Positions 27,648 through 35,725 of a DNA stretch of 64,000 bases are shown here, piece after piece (position 1 is the first letter of the stretch; every line of letters starts with the position of its first letter). Made by a program: the position numbers and the translations under genes. Source of the DNA: Lachnospiraceae bacterium (GTDB lineage Bacteria; Bacillota; Clostridia; Lachnospirales; Lachnospiraceae); the NCBI GenBank assembly GCA_024691875.1, contig JAILNG010000014.1:1-64000 (forward strand). Reading direction: 5' to 3'. The notes below the pieces were generated by a model. The model made no database searches and was not told the DNA's origin. It saw only the letters and a list, made by a program, of their open reading frames with translations.

Positions 27648-28784
27648 ATGGATAAAGATAATATTCTTGAAGTTAAAGACCTCCGAGTAAACATTCACAT
27701 GATGGAGGGCGAGCTTACAGCAGTTCGCGGAGTTAACTTTGAAATTAAGAAAGGTGAGACTCTGGGACTGGTTGGAGAATCCGGCTGCGGAAAGTCCCTT
27801 ACATGTAAGGCCATCCTTGCAATTAACGACAAGAAGTGCGAAGCTTCCGGTTCGATCAAGTTTAATTCCGATGAATCCGGAGAAGTTGAGATCCTTGATC
27901 TTAACCCTAAGGGTGATGAGATAAGGAACATCCGCGGAAAACAGATCTCCATGATCTTTCAGGAACCCATGGTTGCTTTCTCTCCCATGTACACCATCGG
28001 AAATCAGATCAATGAGTGTACAAGGCTTCACATCACAAAGGACAAGAAAAAGTCCAAAGAGATTTCAATGTCCGTAATGAAAAAGGTTGGTATAGCAAAC
28101 GTTGAAAAACGTTATAACCAGTATCCTCATGAATTTTCGGGAGGTATGCTTCAAAGAGCATTGATCGCAATGGCACTTGTTTGCAATCCCAAGATGCTGA
28201 TCGCAGATGAACCCACGACAGCTCTTGATGTTACCATTCAGGCTCAGATACTTGAATTAATGAAATCTCTGCAGAAGGACTTTAATACAGCAATCCTTTT
28301 CATAACCCACGATCTGGGTGTTGTTGCAAAAATGTGTGACAGAGTTGCGGTAATGTACCTCGGAAAGATCATTGAGAGTGCAGACACCGAGACGATATAT
28401 GCAAATCCTCAACATCCCTACACCAAGGGACTCATCGGATCGGTTCATAAGATTGGCGGGAACCGTGATGAGAGGCTTTTCTCCATTGAAGGAACGGTTC
28501 CTCTTGCAATGAATCTTCCGATACAGTGCGGTTTCTATGACAGATGCAATGCAGCCATTGAGGGCCTTTGCAATAAAGCGGAACCCGAACTCGTAGAGAT
28601 AGAGCCCGGACACAAGATCGCATGCTTTGCCTGCGACCATGAAAAATGCAAAGAGCAATGCGAAAAGGCAAGAAAAGAGATCGCCGAGCGTGAAGAAAGA
28701 GAAAAAAAGCAGGCTGAACTGAACGAGCAAGAAGAGAGATCAGGCAAAAAGAAAAAGCTGTTCGGAAAGGGGGCAAAAGCATGA
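27648..28784 (+). CDS. ABC transporter ATP-binding protein, OppD/DppD family
   Basis: A 378-residue ATPase of the importer. Walker A is GESGCGKS, the signature is FSGGMLQR, Walker B is MLIADEPTTALD, and the His switch is in FITHDLGVV. The C-terminal oligopeptide-transporter domain contains the Cys set (RCNAAIEGLC, then CFACDHEKC). A further about 45-residue tail, highly charged and ending in a Lys-rich stretch, extends beyond the usual OppD end. GGGAGG precedes the ATG. It overlaps oppF by four bases (ATGA), so both ATPases are made together. Confidence 0.93.
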   Translation: MDKDNILEVKDLRVNIHMMEGELTAVRGVNFEIKKGETLGLVGESGCGKSLTCKAILAINDKKCEASGSIKFNSDESGEVEILDLNPKGDEIRNIRGKQISMIFQEPMVAFSPMYTIGNQINECTRLHITKDKKKSKEISMSVMKKVGIANVEKRYNQYPHEFSGGMLQRALIAMALVCNPKMLIADEPTTALDVTIQAQILELMKSLQKDFNTAILFITHDLGVVAKMCDRVAVMYLGKIIESADTETIYANPQHPYTKGLIGSVHKIGGNRDERLFSIEGTVPLAMNLPIQCGFYDRCNAAIEGLCNKAEPELVEIEPGHKIACFACDHEKCKEQCEKARKEIAEREEREKKQAELNEQEERSGKKKKLFGKGAKA

Positions 28785-29821
28785 GTGAAATGAAAAAAGA
28801 CTCCATTATGGAAGTTAAACATGTCCACAAGCGCTTTACCTCCAAAGGCATTACCGTAAAAGCCGTAACAGATGTTTCCTTTGATGTAAGAAAGGGTGAA
28901 ACCATCGGTATTGTAGGAGAATCCGGATGCGGAAAGACTACCCTTGGCCGCTGCATCGTTCGCGCTTATGATGCTTCCGAAGGAGAAGTATGGTACCGTA
29001 CCGAAGCAGGCGAAGAACTTGATTTCCTTAAAGCTGATAAGAAAAAGATGAAAGAGATCCGTAAAGAGATCCAGATGATCTTCCAGGATCCTTATTCATC
29101 ACTTGATCCCCGAATGACGGTCCTTGACATCATTAAGGAGCCTTTAAAGGCAAATTATCCGAACATGTCAAAGGACGAAATGGATCAAAGAGCAAAGGAC
29201 ATGGCAGTAAAAGTCGGACTTAACCCCATGTACTTAATGCGCTATCCGCACGCTTTTTCCGGAGGACAGAGACAGAGGATCGGAATTGCAAGAGCGTTGG
29301 TTGTTCAGCCTCAGATCATTGTGTGCGATGAAGCCGTTTCCGCACTTGATGTTTCGATCCAGGCTCAGGTCATCAACCTTCTTCGCGATCTTCAGAAGGA
29401 ATTTGGATTAACCTATTTGTTTATTTCTCACGATCTTTCGGTCGTTGAACACATTTCGGATAAAGTGGGTGTCATGTACCTCGGACAAATGGTAGAATTC
29501 TGTGAAACGGAAAAACTTTACTCCCAGCCCATGCACCCTTATACGGAAGCACTGCTTTCCGCGGTTCCCGTAGCAGATCCGACTTACAAGATGGAGCGTA
29601 TCCCTCTTCAGGGTGAGATCCCGAACCCGGCAAATCCTCCTTCAGGCTGTTTCTTCCACGAGAGATGCCGCTATTGCACAAAAAAGTGCATTACAGATGC
29701 TCCTGTGCTTAAGACAATGCCGGACGGCAGACTTTGTGCCTGCCACAGAGCGGAAGAACTTAAACTTCAGGGCTTTGACCTTAAGGGTATGGCAGAAAAC
29801 TCAAAAAAAGCAGATGAGTAA
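28781..29821 (+). CDS. ABC transporter ATP-binding protein, OppF/DppF family
   Basis: A 346-residue second ATPase. Walker A is GESGCGKTT, the Q-loop QMIFQDPYSSLDPRMTV is typical of OppF, the signature is FSGGQRQR and Walker B is IIVCDEAVSALD. The C-terminal oligopeptide domain has a Cys cluster (CFFHERCRYCTKKC). With OppD it forms the heterodimeric motor. It is the last gene of the importer; a clear intrinsic terminator follows after 25 bases. The operon order is GH105, binding protein, B, C, D, F. Confidence 0.93.
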   Translation: MSEMKKDSIMEVKHVHKRFTSKGITVKAVTDVSFDVRKGETIGIVGESGCGKTTLGRCIVRAYDASEGEVWYRTEAGEELDFLKADKKKMKEIRKEIQMIFQDPYSSLDPRMTVLDIIKEPLKANYPNMSKDEMDQRAKDMAVKVGLNPMYLMRYPHAFSGGQRQRIGIARALVVQPQIIVCDEAVSALDVSIQAQVINLLRDLQKEFGLTYLFISHDLSVVEHISDKVGVMYLGQMVEFCETEKLYSQPMHPYTEALLSAVPVADPTYKMERIPLQGEIPNPANPPSGCFFHERCRYCTKKCITDAPVLKTMPDGRLCACHRAEELKLQGFDLKGMAENSKKADE

Positions 29822-29846
29822 GTATAAGAGAACCTCTTTAGATTTG

Positions 29847-29880
29847 CACCCCCTGTTATTTTAAGGGGGTGTTTTTGTTT
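29847..29880 (+). terminator. Intrinsic terminator of the Opp-type operon
   Basis: CACCCCCT (29847-29854) pairs with AGGGGGTG (29864-29871) around a 9-base loop, followed by TTTTTGTTT. Confidence 0.88.
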
Positions 29881-29983
29881 TCCGATAGATTACAAAAACG
29901 ACAAAGTATATGACAAATATGATATAATATATAGTGCAAAAGTCATAAGATGGAATTAACAATAACACTAATCGGAGGTTTGG

Positions 29984-32278
29984 ATGAACAGTGAAATAAT
30001 TGAGAAATTGCCCCTTCTTTCGGGAAAAGGAATGTGGCACACCAATGATTGCAACGGTCGTTATCCCTCGCTTCATCTTTCCGACGGACCACACGGACTG
30101 CGGCGTCAGGAAGAAAGCGCAAAAACAAACAACGACAGTTACGTTTCCACTTGTTATCCCACCGCAAGCTGTCTTGCGGCGACCTGGGATCCCGAGCTGG
30201 TCGGTGAAGTGGCCGATTCCATCGGTAAGGAAGCGAAAGAGGCATCGGTTTCCGTGGTTTTGGGGCCCGGTGTCAACATTAAGCGTTCCCCTCTTTGCGG
30301 GAGAAATTTCGAATACTTCAGTGAAGATCCCTTGTTGGCGGGAAAAATGGGAACTGCCTATGTGAAAGGTGTGCAGCAAAACGGTGTGGGAACATCGCTC
30401 AAGCATTTTGCGGCGAACAGCCAGGAAACGAGGCGCATGACGTCTAACAGCAGAGTCGATGAAAGAACGTTAAGGGAAATTTATCTGAGTGCCTTTGAAC
30501 AGGTGGTTAAGGAAGCAGATCCCGCAACGATCATGGCATCCTACAATTATCTGAACGGTTATAAAGTGACGGAAAACCGTCATCTTTTGACAGAGATATT
30601 AAGGGATGACTGGGGCTACGAAGGAGTGGTGGTTTCCGACTGGGGAGCATGCATTGATCTTTCGAAAGCCGTTAAGGCGGGAATGGATCTTGAGATGCCA
30701 AACCTTACGGATGTTCACAATAAAAAACTGAAGGAAGCCTTGGAGGCAGGCGAGATCGAAGAAGCGGATGTGGGAAGAGCGATAAAGAGGATCGAAAAGA
30801 TGATCGCGAAATACGCTTCGGAAAATCTTAATGACAAGGAAACCACAGGACTCAAAGCCCATGACACGGCTCTTAAAGCTGCTCTTTCAGGGGCTGTTCT
30901 TCTTAAAAATGAAAACGGGTTCCTTCCGTTAATGAAAAATGCAGAGATCAATGTTATCGGCGAACTTGCGCGGACGGTGCGCTTTCAGGGAGGTGGCAGC
31001 AGCCACATAAACACTGCTCCGCAAAAAGACATTGTTGAGGAACTTGAAGCGGCGGGCTTCAAAGTGCACTTTGCTCCCGGCTACAGGATCGACACGGTAA
31101 AAGAAGATTACGAATTAAGATCCGAGGCATTGGAATTGGTCAAGAACGGCTTCCCTATCCTTTTCTGCGGAGGACTTACCGATCTTGCGGAGGGTGAGGG
31201 CTATGACAGAAAAACGTTGGATCTGCCGGAAAATCAGCTGAATCTTATGAGAGAGATCCAAGAGGATAAAGAGATCATCTTTCTTTCCTTCGGAGGTTCA
31301 CCTTTTGCCGTTCCTTTTAAAAGAAAGATCAAAGCCATGCTTCACATGTATCTGGGCGGAGAAGCGGTGGCAAAGGCTGCCGTAATGCTTCTTTCGGGAG
31401 AGAAAAACCCTTCGGGAAAACTGGCTGAAAGCTGGCCATATGCCCTGGAGGACACTCCCGCCTACGGTAATTTTGCGGTAAATACAAACGAGATCTTTTA
31501 CAAAGAAACTCTTTTTGTTGGCTATCGGCATTATGATACAAATAACGTCGAAGTACAGTTTCCTTTTGGCTTCGGCCTTTCATACACCACTTTTGAGTAC
31601 AGCGATCTGAGATTGTCGAGTGCAGAATACGATTCCGGAGAACTGATCGCAACCTTTAAAGTGAAAAATACCGGGAGCAGGGCCGGAGCGGAAGTTACCG
31701 AGCTTTATGTTGAAAATCCCGAAGGAAGGTTTCCGAGGGCAAGACATGAACTCAGGGGCTTTAAGAAGGTATTCCTTAAGCCCGGAGAGGAAAAAGAAGT
31801 CAGCATTACAATAAATGAGAGAGCTTTTTCTGTTTTTGACACAGCACTTAACAGGTTCAATGTGGCGGCGGGAGATTACGTTTTGTGCGTCGGAGGCTCA
31901 CTCACCGATCTTCCCTTAAGAGCAAAGATCAGTGTGAAAGGAAAGGACTACGAGGCTGATCCCCATGGGACGACAACCGATCTTTTTATAGGGAAGAATG
32001 ACAGTAACCTTGACGTGACAAAGCCCGGACATTATTCGGTTTACAATTCTTTAAACGAGCTTTCAAAGAAGTCCTTATTGGGGAGGATCATGCTGAAAGT
32101 TGCGTTAAAAGTGGCCTACTCAATGTTCGATGGGAAGCCTCACGATGATCCGGAAGTTATGATGACAGTCGAAGGCGTAAAAGACGGCCCTTTGGACTGT
32201 GTGATCATGCAGAGCGGAGGAGTACCCTATTGGGTGGCTGAAGCCATCGTGAAACAGGCAAACAGAAAGAAAAGATGA
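29984..32278 (+). CDS. Glycoside hydrolase family 3 (beta-glycosidase)
   Basis: A 764-residue GH3 enzyme with no signal peptide, so cytosolic. The N-terminal TIM barrel (about 1-270) has SDGPHGLR, the substrate-binding KHFAANSQE, and the nucleophile Asp in VVSDWGA. The second alpha/beta domain (about 290-510) and an FnIII-like domain (about 540-640, GFGLSYTTFEYSDL onward) follow. The last about 100 residues are an extra segment with MLKVALKVAYSMF and EAIVKQANRKKR. Likely activities are beta-glucosidase or beta-xylosidase; the exact specificity is not readable. CGGAGG precedes the ATG and TATAAT lies at 29923-29928. The GPH symporter starts 22 bp downstream. Confidence 0.92.
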   Translation: MNSEIIEKLPLLSGKGMWHTNDCNGRYPSLHLSDGPHGLRRQEESAKTNNDSYVSTCYPTASCLAATWDPELVGEVADSIGKEAKEASVSVVLGPGVNIKRSPLCGRNFEYFSEDPLLAGKMGTAYVKGVQQNGVGTSLKHFAANSQETRRMTSNSRVDERTLREIYLSAFEQVVKEADPATIMASYNYLNGYKVTENRHLLTEILRDDWGYEGVVVSDWGACIDLSKAVKAGMDLEMPNLTDVHNKKLKEALEAGEIEEADVGRAIKRIEKMIAKYASENLNDKETTGLKAHDTALKAALSGAVLLKNENGFLPLMKNAEINVIGELARTVRFQGGGSSHINTAPQKDIVEELEAAGFKVHFAPGYRIDTVKEDYELRSEALELVKNGFPILFCGGLTDLAEGEGYDRKTLDLPENQLNLMREIQEDKEIIFLSFGGSPFAVPFKRKIKAMLHMYLGGEAVAKAAVMLLSGEKNPSGKLAESWPYALEDTPAYGNFAVNTNEIFYKETLFVGYRHYDTNNVEVQFPFGFGLSYTTFEYSDLRLSSAEYDSGELIATFKVKNTGSRAGAEVTELYVENPEGRFPRARHELRGFKKVFLKPGEEKEVSITINERAFSVFDTALNRFNVAAGDYVLCVGGSLTDLPLRAKISVKGKDYEADPHGTTTDLFIGKNDSNLDVTKPGHYSVYNSLNELSKKSLLGRIMLKVALKVAYSMFDGKPHDDPEVMMTVEGVKDGPLDCVIMQSGGVPYWVAEAIVKQANRKKR

Positions 32279-32299
32279 AAATAAAAGGAGAAGGATATT

Positions 32300-33736
32300 A
32301 TGATCGATAAGAAAACCAAATGGTCCTATTGTATTGGGGCAACGGGACGAGATGCGGCTTATGCCCTTGTCAGCATGTTTGTGCTGACCTACATTCAGTA
32401 CACAATGAAACTCAGTGTTGCACAGTTTACCGTGATCTCAGTGGCTATGGTGATCTGCATGGTCTGGGATGCTGTAAATGATCTTATGATGAGTTCAATC
32501 ATCGAGAACAGCCATTACAAAATGGGAAAGTATCGCCCATTCATTATCGTGGGTGCTTTGCTTAACGCTGTCGTGATAATCTTGATGTTCACTGTCCGCC
32601 CTACAGGCTGGTCCTTTGTTATTTTCTTCTGCATCACCTACCTGCTTTGGGGAATGACCTACACTATCAATGACATTGCCTACTGGGGCATGCTCCCCAG
32701 CCTTTCCAGCGATCCGAAGGAAAGAGACTCCCTCGTAACACTTATGGGCGTGTTTGTCTGCATCGGTCAGTTTCTTGTGGCAGGCATAGTTCCCATGGTT
32801 ATAGCCGGGAACGCAATTGCCGCATTCAGGATCATCGGTATCATTGTGGCTCTCGGCTTCTTGCTTTTCCAGACACTCACCTTCCTGGGGGTTACCGAAA
32901 AAGAACGTGTGGATAATGCCGAGGAAGTGAATTTCAAAAAGATGTTCGGAATCTTAAAGAGGAACGATCAGCTGGTAAAGTCAGGCATTGCCTACGTTTT
33001 GTTCTGCGTCGGACAGCAGCTTTTGCTCCTTTTGGCCGTTAATTTCTTCTATTTTGAATTCGGCTATTCGGAAAGCGGCGATCTGGTAACCTTGTTTACT
33101 GTAATGTATGGCCTCGGAACTTTGGCGGCCCAATTTGTCTATCCCGTTATTTCTCAAAAAACCAGCCGTAAGAAGATTTACAGCGCATGCATATTGATAC
33201 TGGTTATCGGTTATCTGGTGCTGTTGGGCTTTGGCTACATCATCCCCAAGAACATTGTTCTTTTAATGATAACAGGCTTTGTGATCTTCTTCTGCCAGGG
33301 GCTTATCAATCTTGCTATGGTTGTCATCATCAACAATACCATCGAATACGATGAGTACAGATTTAACGAGCGTCACGACAGCATCATTTCGGCCATCCGT
33401 TCTTTTGCTTCGAAGTTTTCGGGAGCCCTTAATCAGGGGGCTGCGTCTCTGATCCTGATCGTAAGTGGTATCTACGCTGTCAGTCAGAACATCAGCGCGC
33501 TGGAAGTCGAAGTGGGAAAAGGAGCCATGACGGGAGCAGAGGCACTTTCTAAGGCAGACAGCATCATAGCCACTGTAGAACCCGGTCAGACATTGATCCT
33601 TCGCATCGGCATGGTAGCAATTCCTTTGATCGTAATGATCGCTTCCTGGCTTATCATTCAAAAGGGTTACAGGATCGACGAGAAAGAATATGCCCGTATG
33701 GTCGGCGAAATAGAGAAAAGAAAGAGTAAAGAGTAG
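32300..33736 (+). CDS. GPH-family sugar:cation symporter (MelB-like)
   Basis: A 478-residue membrane protein with about 12 helices, from the glycoside-pentoside-hexuronide:cation group of the major facilitator superfamily. The characteristic N-terminal signature includes GATGRDAAYALV and the cation-site region WDAVNDLMMSSIIENS, followed by GKYRPFIIVG. A conserved cytoplasmic NNTIEYDEYRFNERHDS also fits the group. It would import a glycoside or pentoside with Na+ or H+, presumably the substrate of the adjacent GH3. AAAGGAGAAGG precedes the ATG. The AraC regulator begins about 30 bp downstream. Confidence 0.92.
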   Translation: MIDKKTKWSYCIGATGRDAAYALVSMFVLTYIQYTMKLSVAQFTVISVAMVICMVWDAVNDLMMSSIIENSHYKMGKYRPFIIVGALLNAVVIILMFTVRPTGWSFVIFFCITYLLWGMTYTINDIAYWGMLPSLSSDPKERDSLVTLMGVFVCIGQFLVAGIVPMVIAGNAIAAFRIIGIIVALGFLLFQTLTFLGVTEKERVDNAEEVNFKKMFGILKRNDQLVKSGIAYVLFCVGQQLLLLLAVNFFYFEFGYSESGDLVTLFTVMYGLGTLAAQFVYPVISQKTSRKKIYSACILILVIGYLVLLGFGYIIPKNIVLLMITGFVIFFCQGLINLAMVVIINNTIEYDEYRFNERHDSIISAIRSFASKFSGALNQGAASLILIVSGIYAVSQNISALEVEVGKGAMTGAEALSKADSIIATVEPGQTLILRIGMVAIPLIVMIASWLIIQKGYRIDEKEYARMVGEIEKRKSKE

Positions 33737-33766
33737 CGAAAAAGCGTGATACGAGAGGGATTGCAA

Positions 33767-34510
33767 GTGAAAAAATACGATGTAAAGCAATTGCCGGATT
33801 TCGGAAAAAACGAAAAAGCGATCTATTGCGAACGAGAAAGCGGAACTGTCCATTTCCCTTTTAAAGAGGAACTGGAGCTTTGTACCGCCATAAAAAACGG
33901 GGACAGAGAAAAACTGGAAAAACAGTTCGAACAGACTCTTCGGGGAGAAATGGTGGTGGGAAATCTGTCTTCCAACAGGATCAATTCCGTAAAGTACTGG
34001 GCGGTGACTACAGTTGCCAACGCCGTCCATTACGCAATTCTGGGAGGTGTTGATGAAACGGATGCCTACAACTTCAGCGATGAGTGCATCAGAAAGATCG
34101 ATTCTTTTAAGGAATACGACGAATGCATAGATTATCTGATGAAAAGGGCACTGGAACTGGCTGACATGGTGAAGAGCCGGGGGAACAATGCTGCTTTCTC
34201 CGAGCCTGTTAAAAAATGTCTGCATTACATCCATCTTCACCTTCATGAATCTATCCCTTTGAACGTGCTGGCAGAAGAAACCGGACTCTCCAGACCTTAT
34301 CTTGCATCTCTTTTTAAAAAGGAGACCGGATCTTCCATACATGAGTACATTTTGGATGAGAAGATGAAGGAAGCCACAGCGCTTTTGGATGAAGGCAAGT
34401 CCTGCAAAGAAGTGAGCTATGTGCTCGGGATCTGTAATCAGTCTCATTTCGGAAAGATCTTCAGAGCAAAGTACGGCATGACGCCCGAAGATTATAAAAA
34501 TAGGAAATGA
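33767..34510 (+). CDS. AraC-family transcriptional regulator (GTG start)
   Basis: About 247 residues. The C-terminal double helix-turn-helix includes IPLNVLAEETGLSRPYLASLFKKE and SCKEVSYVLGICNQSHFGKIFRA, ending with GMTPEDYKNRK. The N-terminal about 140 residues contain FKEELELCTAIKNGDREKLEKQF, resembling sensor regions of cytoplasmic AraC regulators in carbohydrate loci. The ORF track uses a GTG at 33746. A second in-frame GTG at 33767 has GAGAGGG seven bases upstream and gives a more natural N-terminus, so I use it. It is probably the local regulator of the GH3-GPH pair. Confidence 0.85.
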   Translation: MKKYDVKQLPDFGKNEKAIYCERESGTVHFPFKEELELCTAIKNGDREKLEKQFEQTLRGEMVVGNLSSNRINSVKYWAVTTVANAVHYAILGGVDETDAYNFSDECIRKIDSFKEYDECIDYLMKRALELADMVKSRGNNAAFSEPVKKCLHYIHLHLHESIPLNVLAEETGLSRPYLASLFKKETGSSIHEYILDEKMKEATALLDEGKSCKEVSYVLGICNQSHFGKIFRAKYGMTPEDYKNRK

Positions 34511-34535
34511 CAAACTTGAGAATAACGTTTATAAT
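34507..34535 (+). promoter_or_regulatory. Promoter of the HAD hydrolase gene
   Basis: ATGACA (34507-34512) overlaps the stop codon of the AraC gene; TATAAT (34530-34535) lies 17 bp downstream. AAGGAG and ATG 34571 follow. Confidence 0.6.
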
Positions 34536-34570
34536 GTTGGAAGTTTTGACATTTGTAAGGAGAAACTAAT

Positions 34571-35185
34571 ATGATAAAAAACGTTATTCTTGATATTGGA
34601 AATGTGCTGGGGGACTTTCAGTGGAAAGAGCTGGGCAGAGAGTGCATGAAGCTTAACGATGAGGAATTTGAGCTTTTTGCCGATGCCATGATCCACAGCG
34701 GACTCTGGGATGAATTTGATAAGGCGTACATGACCGATGCTGAGATCATCAAAGCGATCACGGACAGAATGCCATCTCTTGCCGACCGTATACCGGAGTT
34801 TTTCAAGAGACTGGGAGACATCGTTCTTGATTACGATTACTCCTGTCCTTGGATCGACGAGCTTCACGCAAAGGGCTTCAAAGTTTACATTCTGTCCAAT
34901 TACGGAAAGACAGCCTTTGAAGAGGGCACAAAAAATAGGCTTAAATTTGTACCCATGGTGGACGGAAAGGTCGTCTCCTATGAAGTGAAAATGGTTAAGC
35001 CCAATAAAGACATTTACGAATGCCTTTTAAACAGATATAGTCTTAAAGCGGATGAATGCATCTTCTTTGACGACCGTAAGGAAAACATCAAAGGCGCTGA
35101 GAATGTGGGCATTCATGGCATATTATTTCAAAATATCGATCAGGCAAAAGCCGATCTGGAAAAGGCGATCAAAGAGTTTTCTTAA
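34571..35185 (+). CDS. HAD-superfamily hydrolase, subfamily IA (YihX-like)
   Basis: A 204-residue phosphatase-type protein. HAD motif I is ILDIGNVLGDF, where the catalytic nucleophile is the first Asp and Asn replaces the usual second Asp, as in YihX-like enzymes. Motif II is YILSNYG, motif III has the Lys in KMVKPNKDIYE, and motif IV is IFFDDRKENIKGA. YihX-like enzymes dephosphorylate sugar phosphates such as alpha-glucose 1-phosphate; the substrate here is unknown. The ribosome site is AAGGAG. Its stop codon overlaps that of the convergent HD-domain gene (35182-35185), with no terminator between them. Confidence 0.88.
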   Translation: MIKNVILDIGNVLGDFQWKELGRECMKLNDEEFELFADAMIHSGLWDEFDKAYMTDAEIIKAITDRMPSLADRIPEFFKRLGDIVLDYDYSCPWIDELHAKGFKVYILSNYGKTAFEEGTKNRLKFVPMVDGKVVSYEVKMVKPNKDIYECLLNRYSLKADECIFFDDRKENIKGAENVGIHGILFQNIDQAKADLEKAIKEFS

Positions 35186-35724
35186 AGCGCTTTTTTGTAT
35201 CGATCGAACAATGCCAGATACTCTCTTTCGACGTCCTTAAACGGACGAACATTGTAAGAAAGTTCTATGCAGAGTTTGGGTTCGGGACGATCCATGGTTT
35301 CATTCAAAAGCACCTTCAGATCGTAGTAAAGCATATCATCATCCACAGTCTTGACCAGCTTTGCTTCCTCTTTCGTAAGCATCGAACCGAGCCATTTTTT
35401 GTAGATCAGATCAAGGAGCTTATCCTCCCATTCAATAAAGGAGGGAAGCTCCTTTTTAAATGGTCTGGGAACATCGCTCATGTAGGCTTCGGAAGCATCG
35501 TGAAGAAGACAGGCCAGAACGGTTCTTGGAGAGTAGCCTCTTGCTTCTGCCTCCTTTGCACAGTTGATGCAATGCTGACCGACTGAGAAGAAGGACTTTA
35601 CGTGACCGTTTCCTCTGCACTGCATGGAAAGCGAGTGGGCAATATCCTCGATCTTTATTTTCTCCGGATCGGGTTCTGTGGGATAAAAATGTTCTTCTGT
35701 GTAAGTTGTGATATAATCAGCCAT
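35182..35724 (-). CDS. HD-domain hydrolase (YfbR-like)
   Basis: About 180 residues. The HD metal-binding set is visible: His in FSVGQHCINCA, HD in LACLLHDASEAYMSDVPRP, and a downstream Asp in VKTVDDDMLYYD. This pattern matches YfbR-type 5'-deoxynucleotidases and related HD phosphohydrolases. The ORF track begins at 35826, inside the upstream gene. The ATG at 35724 (MADYIT) starts one base after that gene's stop codon (TAAAATG) and has GGAG upstream. Co-transcription with the nucleotidase lipoprotein suggests a shared role in nucleotide salvage, as inference. Confidence 0.82.
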   Translation of the reverse strand: MADYITTYTEEHFYPTEPDPEKIKIEDIAHSLSMQCRGNGHVKSFFSVGQHCINCAKEAEARGYSPRTVLACLLHDASEAYMSDVPRPFKKELPSFIEWEDKLLDLIYKKWLGSMLTKEEAKLVKTVDDDMLYYDLKVLLNETMDRPEPKLCIELSYNVRPFKDVEREYLALFDRYKKAL

Positions 35725-35725
35725 T

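Noticed and set aside
33263-34513. 416-residue minus-strand ORF
   Set aside because: Long, but it lies opposite the GPH symporter and AraC genes, both of which have clear family motifs; its own translation has none.
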